Shown piece after piece: positions 1 to 10,142 of a stretch of 64,000 nucleotides of DNA. This DNA is from Fasciolopsis buskii (Eukaryota > Platyhelminthes > Trematoda > Plagiorchiida > Fasciolidae): assembly GCA_008360955.1 (NCBI GenBank), contig LUCM01000294.1, positions 82,010 to 146,009 of the forward strand, read 5' to 3'. The notes beneath the pieces are model-generated. The model was given only the letters and a program-made list of their open reading frames with translations, made no database searches and was not told the DNA's origin. The position numbers were made by a program, and so were the translations under genes. Each line of letters opens with the position of its first letter. Within the stretch, counting starts at the first letter, position 1.

Positions 1-860
1 TCTCTTATTTTGGACGGCGGAGATGAACTGCTCCCAAAGAAGAGAGTTTTGGCTTAGATTTTGCTTATAATATCGCCTTGCTGAGTGACAATGCAACGGC
101 AATTCAGCGCATGTTAGACCGTTTAGAGATTAAGGTATCCAGATGCTGCATGTGCCTTGTGGCTGCAACGTGCATAAGCCTCCTTTGAACCCTTCTGGTG
201 ATCAGCTGGATGCGGTTGATAACTCTAATAACCTCGAAAGTTTTATTTTAACAGATGGAGATGTTGAAGAGGAGATCAGATCTTGACTTGGAAAAGGTAG
301 AGCAACCGCCGCGAAAGTCCTACACTTGTGGTGCCATCTCGAAAAAACTGCTTCACCTCAATTGCAAAATGTTCTTTTCGTTTCGAAATTTGGCTTTTGG
401 GCGTTGAGGATGCTCGGCGAATATTTGTGTTCAACCAACGAGATCTGCGATTGATTGCTCGAGTGTGGTGCGAGCAAGTGGGTCGTCGCGTGTTGGGTGC
501 AGACAATCGTCTTCTGACCGACTTAATTGATCTACATTGCCTTTGGAGTTTTGGACACATGCTGCTTATGCCTGCCCATCGTCTACCTTTTCGTACTCTC
601 TTATTCTTACTGGATTAGCTTGGAAGAAGCGTTACGACAGTCAGGCTATGGTGGCTGTTCGCTAGAGGAAATCGCTCGACATGCAGAAGTTTTCCACCGA
701 GGAGCGGCGGTGAGCATGGGCAGCTGGGGATTTGAGAACATTTTGGAGCATAATTCTCTATCTTGTAGCTCAGGTTCAACAGAATAGTATTGATTTGTTC
801 GTTGGGCTGGACGATTTGATTGCAAACGCATTTATGAGAGTCAACTGCTAGTCTATTAGC
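1..860 (+). mobile_element. Decayed non-LTR (LINE) retrotransposon, 3' half of reverse transcriptase
   Basis: This is a broken copy of a non-LTR reverse transcriptase, read on the plus strand in several frames. Bases 57-150 match the palm motif region, with the string LLSDNATAIQRMLDRLEI. The catalytic YADD box just before it reads FAYN, so both catalytic aspartates are gone. Bases 385-600 match the C-terminal block of the family (GVEDARRIFVFNQRDLR, then FGHMLLMPAHRLPFRTL), followed after a frame change by the AWKKR...QAM block at 618-655. Stops and shifts lie throughout, so it cannot be active. The family is known from fluke genomes; the exact clade (RTE or CR1 type) cannot be settled here. 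The left end lies outside the window. Confidence 0.82.
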
Positions 861-1017
861 GTTAATCACCAAACACACATGAACCAGCCAGAGGCGTGGA
901 GAATTAGGAGACATTTCCGTAGACGTATGGTGCCAAATTTGATTGTAGATGCAAGAAAAAGGCTACAGAGGTACGCACTGATTGAAGAGAAGAAAGAAAA
1001 GTGTTGATAGGTAATAG

Positions 1018-1500
1018 ATGAACAGTCGACAAAACAAATTGAGGCAGCTGGGTAATGTTGTAGATCAAATACTAAGACTAAAATTCGAGCTCTACCCGCT
1101 CAGAATACTGACATGTGGTAGGAAAACCACATGGTTCGACGCATGGAGTAAACACTTGTCGCACCGGGCCGTCGCCGAGGAAAAAAAGGAACTACTACTC
1201 AAAGAACTAAGCTCCAACATTAAAGACGCTGCTAAGATGGAGTCCCTGGGCGAATTAGAACACATACTTAAAGTTACCAGAATCTCTCACGAAATAAAGC
1301 AATGAATGCAACAATCCGTCGTCACGCGTAACGCACAAACCACAACGATCTGGAAACCAGAAGAAAGACCGTTACAGAAACGGAAAGAAGAACCGAATAT
1401 ATGTTTCGCCTACGGATGGATGAACAAAATTTCCCCGGAAGCACACGATCGGTGTCGCGGTTTGTGCCGAGCTTCCGGTTTACCTATCTGGTCCCGTTAA
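1018..1500 (+). pseudogene. ORF relic of unknown origin ending in a dispersed repeat
   Basis: One frame runs from 1018 to 1500 with a single TGA at 1303. The first part (95 codons) is basic and leucine-rich, the second (64 codons) ends in NKISPEAHDRCRGLC. That last stretch, bases 1405-1500, is a copy of a repeat also seen at 15937-16078 (minus), 22775-22862 (plus) and 43495-43645 (minus). It therefore looks like an old repeat-borne reading frame, not a host gene. I do not recognise the protein. Confidence 0.4.
1405..1500 (+). repeat. Dispersed repeat, copy 1
   Basis: The sequence around GGATGGATGAACAAAAT followed by a CCGGAAGCACACGA block recurs at 22775-22862 in the same orientation and, reversed, at 15937-16078 and 43495-43645. 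In one frame all copies decode to variants of the same peptide (NKISPxAHDRxRG). This may be shared descent of DNA without selection on protein. Confidence 0.7.
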
Positions 1501-1789
1501 ATTACTGGGTTGAGGCGTAGGAAATCTTCGAAGCGGTGACTGAAGACGATTGATGATATTTATAATTGTCGTAGTCAAGGCTATTCTCGCATGCTTCATC
1601 TCTGCTATCCTACATTATTTATTCAAATTACTGTTTTGTAATCTATCGTTCATCATTTGCCGTTCTATTTTCTCTTGAGCCGATAGTGCCATGCAGTGGA
1701 AACCCAAACTAGATCACGTTTTGTGGAAGTTTACTAAATTAGAAATTGAAACTGAAACTTGAGATAAAGGTGATGGACTTACTTTCTTC

Positions 1790-2060
1790 TAATTGGTGAA
1801 AACTCATGGCACTCGGAGGAACTTGAACCCTTGGGTTGGGGCCACCCGTGCAGCCGAATCGGATGCACAGTACGAGTTAAGCTACAATGCATTTCTGGAG
1901 GAGAGGGCACTCGAGGTCCACTGACATGGTTTGGAATCTCACTTCGATCGGACATGGCCACAGTTGGTCAAATTTAATGTTCTGTGGCTACACAGCCGGC
2001 AGAGGCTCTTTGACCGGCGGGGCTTGTTACCGGCTCGGTTGGAAAGTAAGTGCGAGTTAA
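1790..2060 (+). other. Probable intron or repeat with frame remnants, nothing certain
   Basis: An open frame of about 60 codons runs from about 1801 to 1975 and a GTAAGT-like donor occurs at about 2047. It has the look of dispersed fluke repeat DNA, but no second copy is in the window, so this is only an impression. Confidence 0.2.
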
Positions 2061-2110
2061 GCCTCATTTTAGGTTATTCCGATTGCTGAGATCAGATGTT
2101 TGTTTAATAG

Positions 2111-4141
2111 GCCGAGTGATGTCAGCATTTTCGGAAAAAACCTCGAGAAGCCAACACGATCACAAGGTGCACTTTTCATTATTGTCGCCCATAGTGAGCC
2201 CACTCGGACATTAGCTAAGGCATCTGATTTACAGACAGCAGCAGTCTTGTTATCACGCTGTATCTGGCCCATCTGTCGAGTGGCTGCGCTACAATTCGTT
2301 GGTTTCCAGCACTATCACTTGCAATTAGTCATACAGGTGACCTGAAATTCTTTATTCGAAGAAAATTATTATCTATATTGGTTCTCTATCATCATTCGCA
2401 TTTCCGTGTTCTGTGCGTTAGTTGAAATCTTCCTGGTTAAAAAACAGACTTACTGGCTGGCAGACAGCCCTTAGTTGCACAACGCAAAACAAGATGACCA
2501 TTCTGGTCTTGGTTAACAATAACATCAGATGCGTATTTCGGAAAATGTCGTAGGGAATTCGCTCATATGTGTGCAAATGCGTTCACGAATGCTGAATCAA
2601 CAAACAATTTGTGTATGACCCGGTTCTCCTTGAATTAGTCCAGTGATTTCATCAGAACAGAAGTCAACACAGAAAGAAGACGGGCGGCGATAATGTAACC
2701 CGCTTCAGTTAACAATGATTTGGCAAAACCGTCATTATTTTCACCTTCTCCAGTGGCCGTGTTTGCCGTGCGATGCCTTAATCCCACCCACATTTATTCG
2801 TTATCGTGGAAAAGCAATTATTAGTTCATACGAGTCGCTTTTGTTCTACATATAATATCAATCGGTCTTATCATGCTTTCATGCGTGCTTTTGTAACACT
2901 TTTTCTGATTGCTTACGCTTTGTTCTTGGTAGATTTAACCACGCCTCCACTTATCCCTTACTCGCTTTTGGTCTAACTGAACTTAGTCTTACCCTTACTA
3001 GACAGAGTAATCATCAATGATACCATTATCTTTCCATTATAATTTTACGCTCACTCCATTGATCCCTCTGGCATTTCATTTCAAAACACCACTTACTTCC
3101 AGTCTGGACACCACTCATGTGTGAGATCGAAACAGATTATTGTTAAGGCAACAAATCCGTCTCACGCAAATATTTCCCCGCTCCACACACCCCTGTCCAG
3201 AGCATCTTCCGTGTTTGATTTTGAATAATTCCGTATTACAATGAACCTACTCACAAAGACACTCATTGCAATTTCTGACTCACGTCGTTATACGAGCACT
3301 GTATTCTATAAAATCGTTCCTAATAAAATCCCCTATACGGTTGGAAGAAATTATCTGTGAACTTCATCCCTGAACTGCTGTGAAACGTTACTCCATGTTG
3401 GCCAAATCGGAGATAAAAGGGTTAAACTAGTTCTTTACCAATCACTTTTGGGCACTACCGGGTACCACTAAGGTATCAGGCTACTGTGTAGACAACGAGC
3501 CCGGTTGCCGACTTGCAGTGCAGATCTTGAGATTATGAATTCCACATCCATTCACCTATCCTACACAATGCCTAATATTCCAGAACTGGTCTCATTTCTT
3601 CAGAGGCAATGTTTCCGCTTATTCAAGCCTCTAAAACTGAGTTCGCAGTTGGTCCAAGCGGTCTGCCTTCCACTTTTCTCAAAGTGTGAGCAAGTTCGGT
3701 TTTTGATACCATGAATGCTCTTTTCAACAAATCACCTGTTTGCCGTATCTATTCAGGCTGGATGAAAATTCGTGGTGATTGTTCTCATCTCCAGCTGCAA
3801 GTACTTACGGAACTCAAGAAATCAAATTTGGTCAAAACTTAACCGGTCGCTTATTTGATAACTCCGGTATTCGTCAAGAAACTGATCCTTCGTTTTATCG
3901 TTTCATTACTTACCTCAGTTGAACTTTCTAAGTATGCAGGTGATTTCGTACTGTCATTCGGTTTCCAGGAAGCCGAGCTTCGTATCGCATTCAGGAAATT
4001 CGCGTAATGTTCAAAACGTTTCTCATCACTTCGGTCATCATATAAACACACCTTCATCTTTTGATTGCATTTTTACCCTTTCTCACTCGTCTTTCCTCGA
4101 CGGGCGTTCCCATTTGCAGAGAGGAATTTGCACATTACTGA
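2111..4141 (+). CDS. 3' part of a plus-strand gene of unknown family (five candidate exons)
   Basis: Exons: 2111-2336, 3519-3588, 3795-3830, 3879-4003, 4120-4141. The second to fifth agree in phase: 70 nt ending in phase 0, 36 nt phase 0/0, 125 nt phase 0/2, then a last exon entered in phase 2 that closes at TGA 4139. Acceptors are good, above all the pyrimidine tract at 4070-4119. The peptide is hydrophobic with helix-like spacing (LQVLTELKKSNL joined to KLILRFIVSLLTSVELSKYA, then FQEAELRIAFRKF), which suggests an alpha-helical repeat protein. Exon 2111-2336 (75 codons) leaves in phase 0, so at least one exon is missing between it and 3519. If no splice occurs at 4003, TAA at 4005 would end the frame one residue later. 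The family is not recognised. Confidence 0.45.
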
Positions 4142-4189
4142 AATGTTACCCTTTGTACCAATTCGCGATTATCATCTCGTATGTCCTAC

Positions 4190-4305
4190 TAAGGTGGCCA
4201 AAAGGATAAGGTCATGGCGTTCGGACATGAAGTTCGCGGAGTCGGATCTCTTTGCCACCGGTCAAATTCTCCACTTGGCAGCCATTTGTTGGCGGCGTCT
4301 TGTTT
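4190..4305 (+). repeat. tRNA-derived SINE-like element, copy 1
   Basis: GTGGCCAAAAGGATAAGG at 4194-4211 fits an A box of the Leu/Ser tRNA type. GTTCGCGGAGTCGGATC at 4232 is in B-box position. The tail after it (CACCGGTCAAATTCTCCACTTG...TTTGTTGGC) recurs at 38451-38490. The element lies in the presumed 3' UTR of the upstream gene. Confidence 0.6.
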
Positions 4306-4350
4306 TCTGAAAAATGATGAACACTGTTATTTTATTATTTAGTAAATTAA

Positions 4351-4356
4351 AATAAA
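4351..4356 (+). terminator. Candidate polyadenylation signal AATAAA
   Basis: A canonical AATAAA hexamer lies 210 bases after the predicted stop of the 2111-4141 gene, in a very AT-rich stretch. It fits a 3' UTR that includes the SINE at 4194. Confidence 0.35.
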
Positions 4357-4359
4357 AAA

Positions 4360-5530
4360 GAATATTTCGCTTGTCTTTTCAAATTCATAGACTGGGAGAT
4401 ATTTAGGTGCAAACTAAATCGTCATCACTTCCCTTGTCTATTAATATATTCTCCCTGTCTTGCTCGATTGCCCTCCAGCTATTTTTCCCGATCTATTTAA
4501 GAAACATTCTCACTTGCTTTACCGAGGCTTGCTGTATTTGTAGTGTATTGGCTATTTCTGTTGACTTTAATTGATTGATAAAAAATATAACTTGCACGTT
4601 GAGTCTCATGAAAAATAATCATCTATCCTTTACATATTCGTCTATCTTTGTACTATTCGCAAATATTCACTCGTTCAAAGTGCAGACAGATTCGTTCTCG
4701 TATTGATATTGGTGGTAATCTCATGGTTTAGTATTTGGCACCTATTCTGACTAGGATGGATGAACCTATACGAGTTGTGTTCAAATTTTCGTAAGTGAAA
4801 TATTTCGTCTACTTTTGAACAAGGATGGTTCCTCCTATCATTAATCCAATTTTCTTTTTTCGAATGTTTACTGAAATGAAATATTTTGAACTTCAGCAAT
4901 GTATTCAGGATTGCATGCAATAGGATATTTGTGCCTGTCGTTTTTCTCGGACTTATTGTCAGTAGTTTCATGCCCTCAAAGATAAATAATTCCCATCTAT
5001 GTGGAATGATCGATCGATCTTAATGGTCATGATTTTTAGCGTCTGACATATTTCCAATCTGCATTTGGCATTACGCTAGCTGACGGCGCATTTTACCGAA
5101 TTGATTGGTACAACCAAACAATAGGGCGCAGCTTTGGGCGTTGAAAGAGTGGATCCTACGGGAAACCTCGACTCAAACGTTTTCGATAGCTTATATATCT
5201 TTTGTGTCTGAGATCCCGAGTCGACGGAGCAGTTGAGTCGCCTTCTTTGTCTCTTGATTTGTTTGTACCGAAGTTCTCTTTCCAGATCTCATCATTTATC
5301 CGAAGTTGGGTCTGATCTGCATCGAGTCTTGTCACCTTAGTTATCGAGACCGTTTCTTCAATTAAGGATTTTCTATCACCGCTACTCTAGACTCTTATCT
5401 TGGGTTACAGAAAGGAGACTAGGATTAGTTCTCGTGCATTAATACGGTCCCCTATCGTTGTACATTGCCTGATTTAACTATCAGTTCTGTGCTAATTTTC
5501 TGGCTCTATTAATTTCGCCTTGTTCCAATC
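4360..5530. other. Non-coding, nothing supported
   Basis: AT-rich sequence. A pyrimidine tract with an AG near 5290 could precede an exon, but no phase-consistent partner was found. No repeats were recognised. Confidence 0.3.
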
Positions 5531-5532
5531 AG

Positions 5533-6458
5533 CGACATCTTTCGAACGCCGTCTCGAGTTCTGACAAGTGCCCGCAAGTAACCGCTCCATCAGTGGCTTA
5601 GGAGCCCCGACCCAGAACAGTTTTCTATGGCTTAATATCTTTGCGACTGAGTCTGAGTTCCCGCACCGTAGCTTAGAAACAAAATGCCATTGATTTGCTA
5701 CGGAATTGGGTGAACGAACTGCAGGTTTGGATTCTGAAACTCCTGAAAATATCCAATTTTAAATTTCTAACTTTTCCTATTCCGATTTCATATCGCCCTT
5801 GTGAAAAGTACGGGAAGTAGGCAGGTTTGAGGTATTAACAGAAAAATAATTGACCAGAATTCAGCTGCATGAACAAATTAGATCTGGAACTTGGTCCCGT
5901 TGAATTCCTGCCGTTCACGCTGATCTGGTCACAGTTTGCCTTTTGTAACAAGAGCCATAGATCCCATACTGCGTCCGTTGTCCAGTTCATCTGGACAACT
6001 GACAGCGCTTAATCGGAACACGAGAATTCAGTCCCAACGGATTCAGTCGCTTCAAGCCAAATGGTTAGTTGCTTTAGTCAAGAAAATGCTCCGTAGCATT
6101 TGGGAATTTAAGTGCAAAGTTGATGCAGATGTAAAATAAGAAAACTGATTAGCTTTAAATACCTTCGTAATCTTAGCGGTAGAGTTATACAGTTTTTAAG
6201 TAAAAAGATGGCAAAAATGATCATTTTTACCGTTAAACGGTTTTTTCTATTGTTTACTAGCATTTGGCCAACCTCTCGCAGTGTGGCGTTATTTTTGTCA
6301 GTCATATTCTTAGTAAGAGAGACATGTCTTCGTTGAACGTCGCTATCACAAGCTTCCAATTCACGGGACCGGGTCCGAAATTCCACACATTATGAGCCCA
6401 GTTGTGTCAGCGGTTGACAAAGAACATGTTTGCTTTACTTCATACAGACCCTTTTAAG
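5533..6458 (+). CDS. Exon group of an unknown plus-strand gene
   Basis: Four candidate exons fit one another: 5533-5577 (strong pyrimidine tract and AG before it, GTAACC after; phase 2 in and out), 5935-6063 (phase 2 in and out, Ser/Gln/Arg-rich peptide RIQSQRIQSLQAK), 6314-6372 (phase 2 in, 1 out, RDMSSLNVAITSFQFTGP) and an 11-nt microexon 6448-6458 (phase 1 in, 0 out). All phases match in order. The peptide is polar and shows no recognised domain. It could belong to the upstream gene if the stop at 4139 is wrong. Confidence 0.4.
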
Positions 6459-6459
6459 G

Positions 6460-8570
6460 TTAGTAAGAAATAGAAGCGAAGTACCGATAAATTCACAAAA
6501 CACCTTTGGTAATGGGTTCATTGTCTTTTGAAGCCCTGATACGGTTTCTGGTCATTTGCTTTACGAAATCTTTTCAATATAACAGGTTGGTATTGACAAC
6601 AAATAATTGCTGCTCGAAAGCCCATATCACACATGACTTGGAAGACATGTGTTATAGATGAAGTACTGCATTGCTGCTCTCAGTCGTAGTGACCTTGATA
6701 GAAACGTAAAGCTATCTTTTCGACCATCATATGCAGGGCGGAAGAATGACTAGACTTGAAAAAACGGAATACTTTAGCATGCACACATTTTGCACAAAAC
6801 TCATTAACGATTGAATTTAAGCATTACGAAACATCTACACATCCACACTCTGAACCGCGGATCACAAAACGAAAACGCGACCGTTTTACAAAAAGCTCTA
6901 CTCCTTGAATCGAAAGATGTGCAACATTTAGGTGAACGCAAACGTGTTCGTTGATAAGTAACATATAAGAACGTTTAGCCAACCATTCAACCATATCAAA
7001 CCTATATATGAATGAAAAAACTCTTTCTGATAATGAGACAGGTAAACTCACAACATTTGATGTTCCCCACGAAGCAACTTTATGGTTTCTCACAATGAAG
7101 CGAACTACTTTCTCAAATCTAATCCCTTATTCCCAATCGGGTGCTCACCAGAACAAGGGAATAGACTAACTCGAAACTGTTGTACGTATCATGTATATCT
7201 CCTTTATTCAACTCAGAAAAAATACAAATCCAATTAATCGAACTGTTTTCATATTCATTACAAACTTGTATACAGCCAACCATGTAATTTCATTTTCGGT
7301 CAGTCACTGTCACAGTACTGGCGACCTTGGAAATCTCATGTTGTCCGTGTAATGCAGAGAATTACATCTATCGTCTACTCTACTTAGCCAAAACAACGTG
7401 TTTGGGGAGCGAACGTAGCCTATTGACATGACTGGATCACTGCATCCTGCAGTTACTCAAACACAGTTACCTATTTTACTTCTCGTGTAATGATTTACTA
7501 TGCACAATGGACAGAATGCCCTGATGATATCACTCTACTCGAGATCCGCTGAGTAATTGCGTTTGCTGGTTCTACAGATATGCTGAACATCGACCTCGGT
7601 AGTTGGACTTTTCCTTCACGAACAAGGATATGTTAATACACATAGCGATGTCCACCGGACCGGTATTACGTAATTTCAGAAGCCAAGTCAGGATGTTAAA
7701 TCACTATGAGTGCACTGAACAATCTAAAATGATCCGATATGAATATAATTCAGGGCACCGAAACTGTCGTTGAAATAAGGCCTCACGTGTTGGAATTTTT
7801 CGGCAGTTAGAGTAAATATCTAAGTGGAGAACGGATTATTCCACGATCCGGTAAAAGCGCAATGTGAAAATGCTTGACTCACGAAAATTTCCAATAGGTA
7901 CAAAGTACAATCACATGAGATATGCGTGTTTCACTTCTCGAAACCGCAGGGTATGTCTTACTCTTTATCATCATACATCCACAACCACCTGTTCCCTTTT
8001 AATTTCTGCACTGACCTCAGTGTTGTTAACTGTTCTATAATCCATCATTTGTCTATGGGCGCTGCCATTCGCTGTCATTCGAAACAAATTAGAGATCGAT
8101 GATCATAACATTTTCTATCGGACTAATCAGTCATTGCACGGTTGGATCGAAATTGTGGAGTAAATGTTATCCGCGATATGTCTGCCCACGTGATCGTTAG
8201 TCGTGGTTCCGTTAAACACTTAGTTTTCACAGCCATTTCGTCAACCTTCACATCCGAATTATGTGAGTGACCTTTAACCTTAGGTCGCGAATGGTTATGA
8301 AGCCATATCTTTGTCTTTTTCAAGGTCAGGCTTGCGGCATGCTTTTCCGGGTCAGTGACTGAAATTATTCGTTACCTTCACACCTCTCCTTTCACGAATC
8401 CCCAGTCCAGTTCCCTGATTTATGAATTTTGGAGCCAAAAATATTGATTTTTATCTTACTGATTTTTGGATTCATTCATAATTTGTTATAATCTGATTAC
8501 TTTAAAAGAGTGAAGTATTCTGTTCGTCTTGAAATATGTATGTATATAACAACAGCACAGTCTTGTCCAT
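6460..8570. other. Intronic or intergenic, scattered weak exon candidates
   Basis: Good acceptors precede short open blocks at 7235-7282 (GTAATT donor after), 7580-7630 and 8040 onward. Several frames are open in each, so strand and phase stay unresolved. No repeat was recognised. Confidence 0.2.
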
Positions 8571-8572
8571 AG

Positions 8573-9249
8573 GAGCATTTATGAGCCCGAGAACTATTCA
8601 CAAGTCAGTTTCAACTCGAAGGACTGAGATAAACGAACTGATAGAAACTGTCTTGAAGGAGATCGCCTTTGATGACCGAAACATTGGCTCTGTCATTTCT
8701 CCAAAAAATCAAACGTTACGCTACCGTGCAGTAGGTATCTTTGCATAAGAATTCCTACTCATCCAGTAAATAATTTGTATCTGTTAATTTATGCATGTCA
8801 TCTCTAGTCCATTTGGATTGGCAGACAGTGTATAGGTTTACACCTAGTCATGTCCTACTGGAAGAAATAGTTCCTACGTCATAATGCCTGTTGTCATGTT
8901 CGACTGGCCTCCCGTCGCCCCCATAAGGTGCCATTTAAAAGGATTTTATCCTAATTCACACTGTCACCTAGTTTTCCTTGCGGCATTTTAAGGTTGTTAC
9001 ATTTACGGTGCTTACATATGCGTAGTATTTGGACTCGTAATTAGCGGACGGAATTCGGTTAGTTTGCGGTGACGAGCGAATATGAATTACGGATCTGGTT
9101 TCGACCCAGTCAACGAAAAGATCACAGATGAGCAGGAACAAGCTCAAGAGCTATTCACAACCCATGGATTTATATTCGAAGTTGGAAATAGTCCGATTGG
9201 TGGAACAAGTCGTTCTGTTCATGTCGCCTTGCGGAATGTCTGGATCTGA
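8573..9249 (+). CDS. Two candidate exons of an unknown gene
   Basis: Exon 8573-8734 follows a usable acceptor, has 53 codons (TRRTEINELIETVLKEIAF in its middle) and ends at a GTATCT donor in phase 1. A second block at 9082-9249 begins with ATG (NYGSGFDPVNEKITDEQEQ) and ends at TGA 9247. An internal acceptor at about 9126 would take phase 1 from the first exon, so the block may be either a separate 55-residue ORF or a terminal exon. Family not recognised. Confidence 0.3.
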
Positions 9250-10105
9250 CGGCTATTCGTCTTCAAGATTCTCATTGGTTACCTGTCTTCGCAGGCCAGC
9301 GTGAAGCTGTATCAGACTTCACGTGACTTGCGCGTAAACTTACCACAACTTGCTTTCAGAGTCGAATGTTTCTAACAGTTAATGAGAGGATCCACGCTAA
9401 ATGTAAGTCAGAAATTTGACAGCGCAATTGTTACGACAACTGTAAAATCTAACCACGATTTGATTTTCCTCTCCTATGACTTTTAGCCTACTCAAATATC
9501 TATCTGACCACCCACTTGTGTGTCTGTGTTCTGAGGACCTTCAATACTCGTTATGCTGGGTCTCCCTCGATTGGAAAATGTGAGCATTCTCACGATGTCT
9601 GCAGACACAAGGGAGGTTGTGCTGTCAATAAAAAGGGTTGTTGACACTTAGTATCTTAATAAAATGTTATTTCGATCCTCAACGATAAGAACTGATTAAA
9701 TGACCAACTGGCAGACAGTAAACGCGATCCCTAAGTCTACAAAAATGAGTGAGAAATGTAGACGCACCTGATTAAAAGGACATGTTCAACATATGCACAA
9801 TCTATCACAAATTCTTGGGGTGAACTCGAATAACCGAACATCAGGAGGAGAGTAGGAATTGCCCAACAGGGCCAAAATTTCCCGTCTGGAAATCGGACCG
9901 AGTTACACGAAAAGATTGAAGATCAGTTTTTATATCACGGAGGTTGAACATTCCCAAGGTTGAGACCAATAATAAAGTCGGACAAACTTGTGAAGGCCTA
10001 ATGGCAAACTAACCTAGACAAGCACGGGCTAAGCAACACGGTTGACGCCAGCGGTTAAGGACCACAAGCCAAACTTATCAAAGGAACATTTTTCCGATAG
10101 AAATG

Positions 10106-10142
<37 letters not shown>

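Noticed and set aside
3851..4057. Minus-strand exon with a GTAAGT donor at 3913
   Set aside because: The plus strand has a better set: two exons in phase with strong acceptors. Charged minus peptides arise from complements of pyrimidine tracts.
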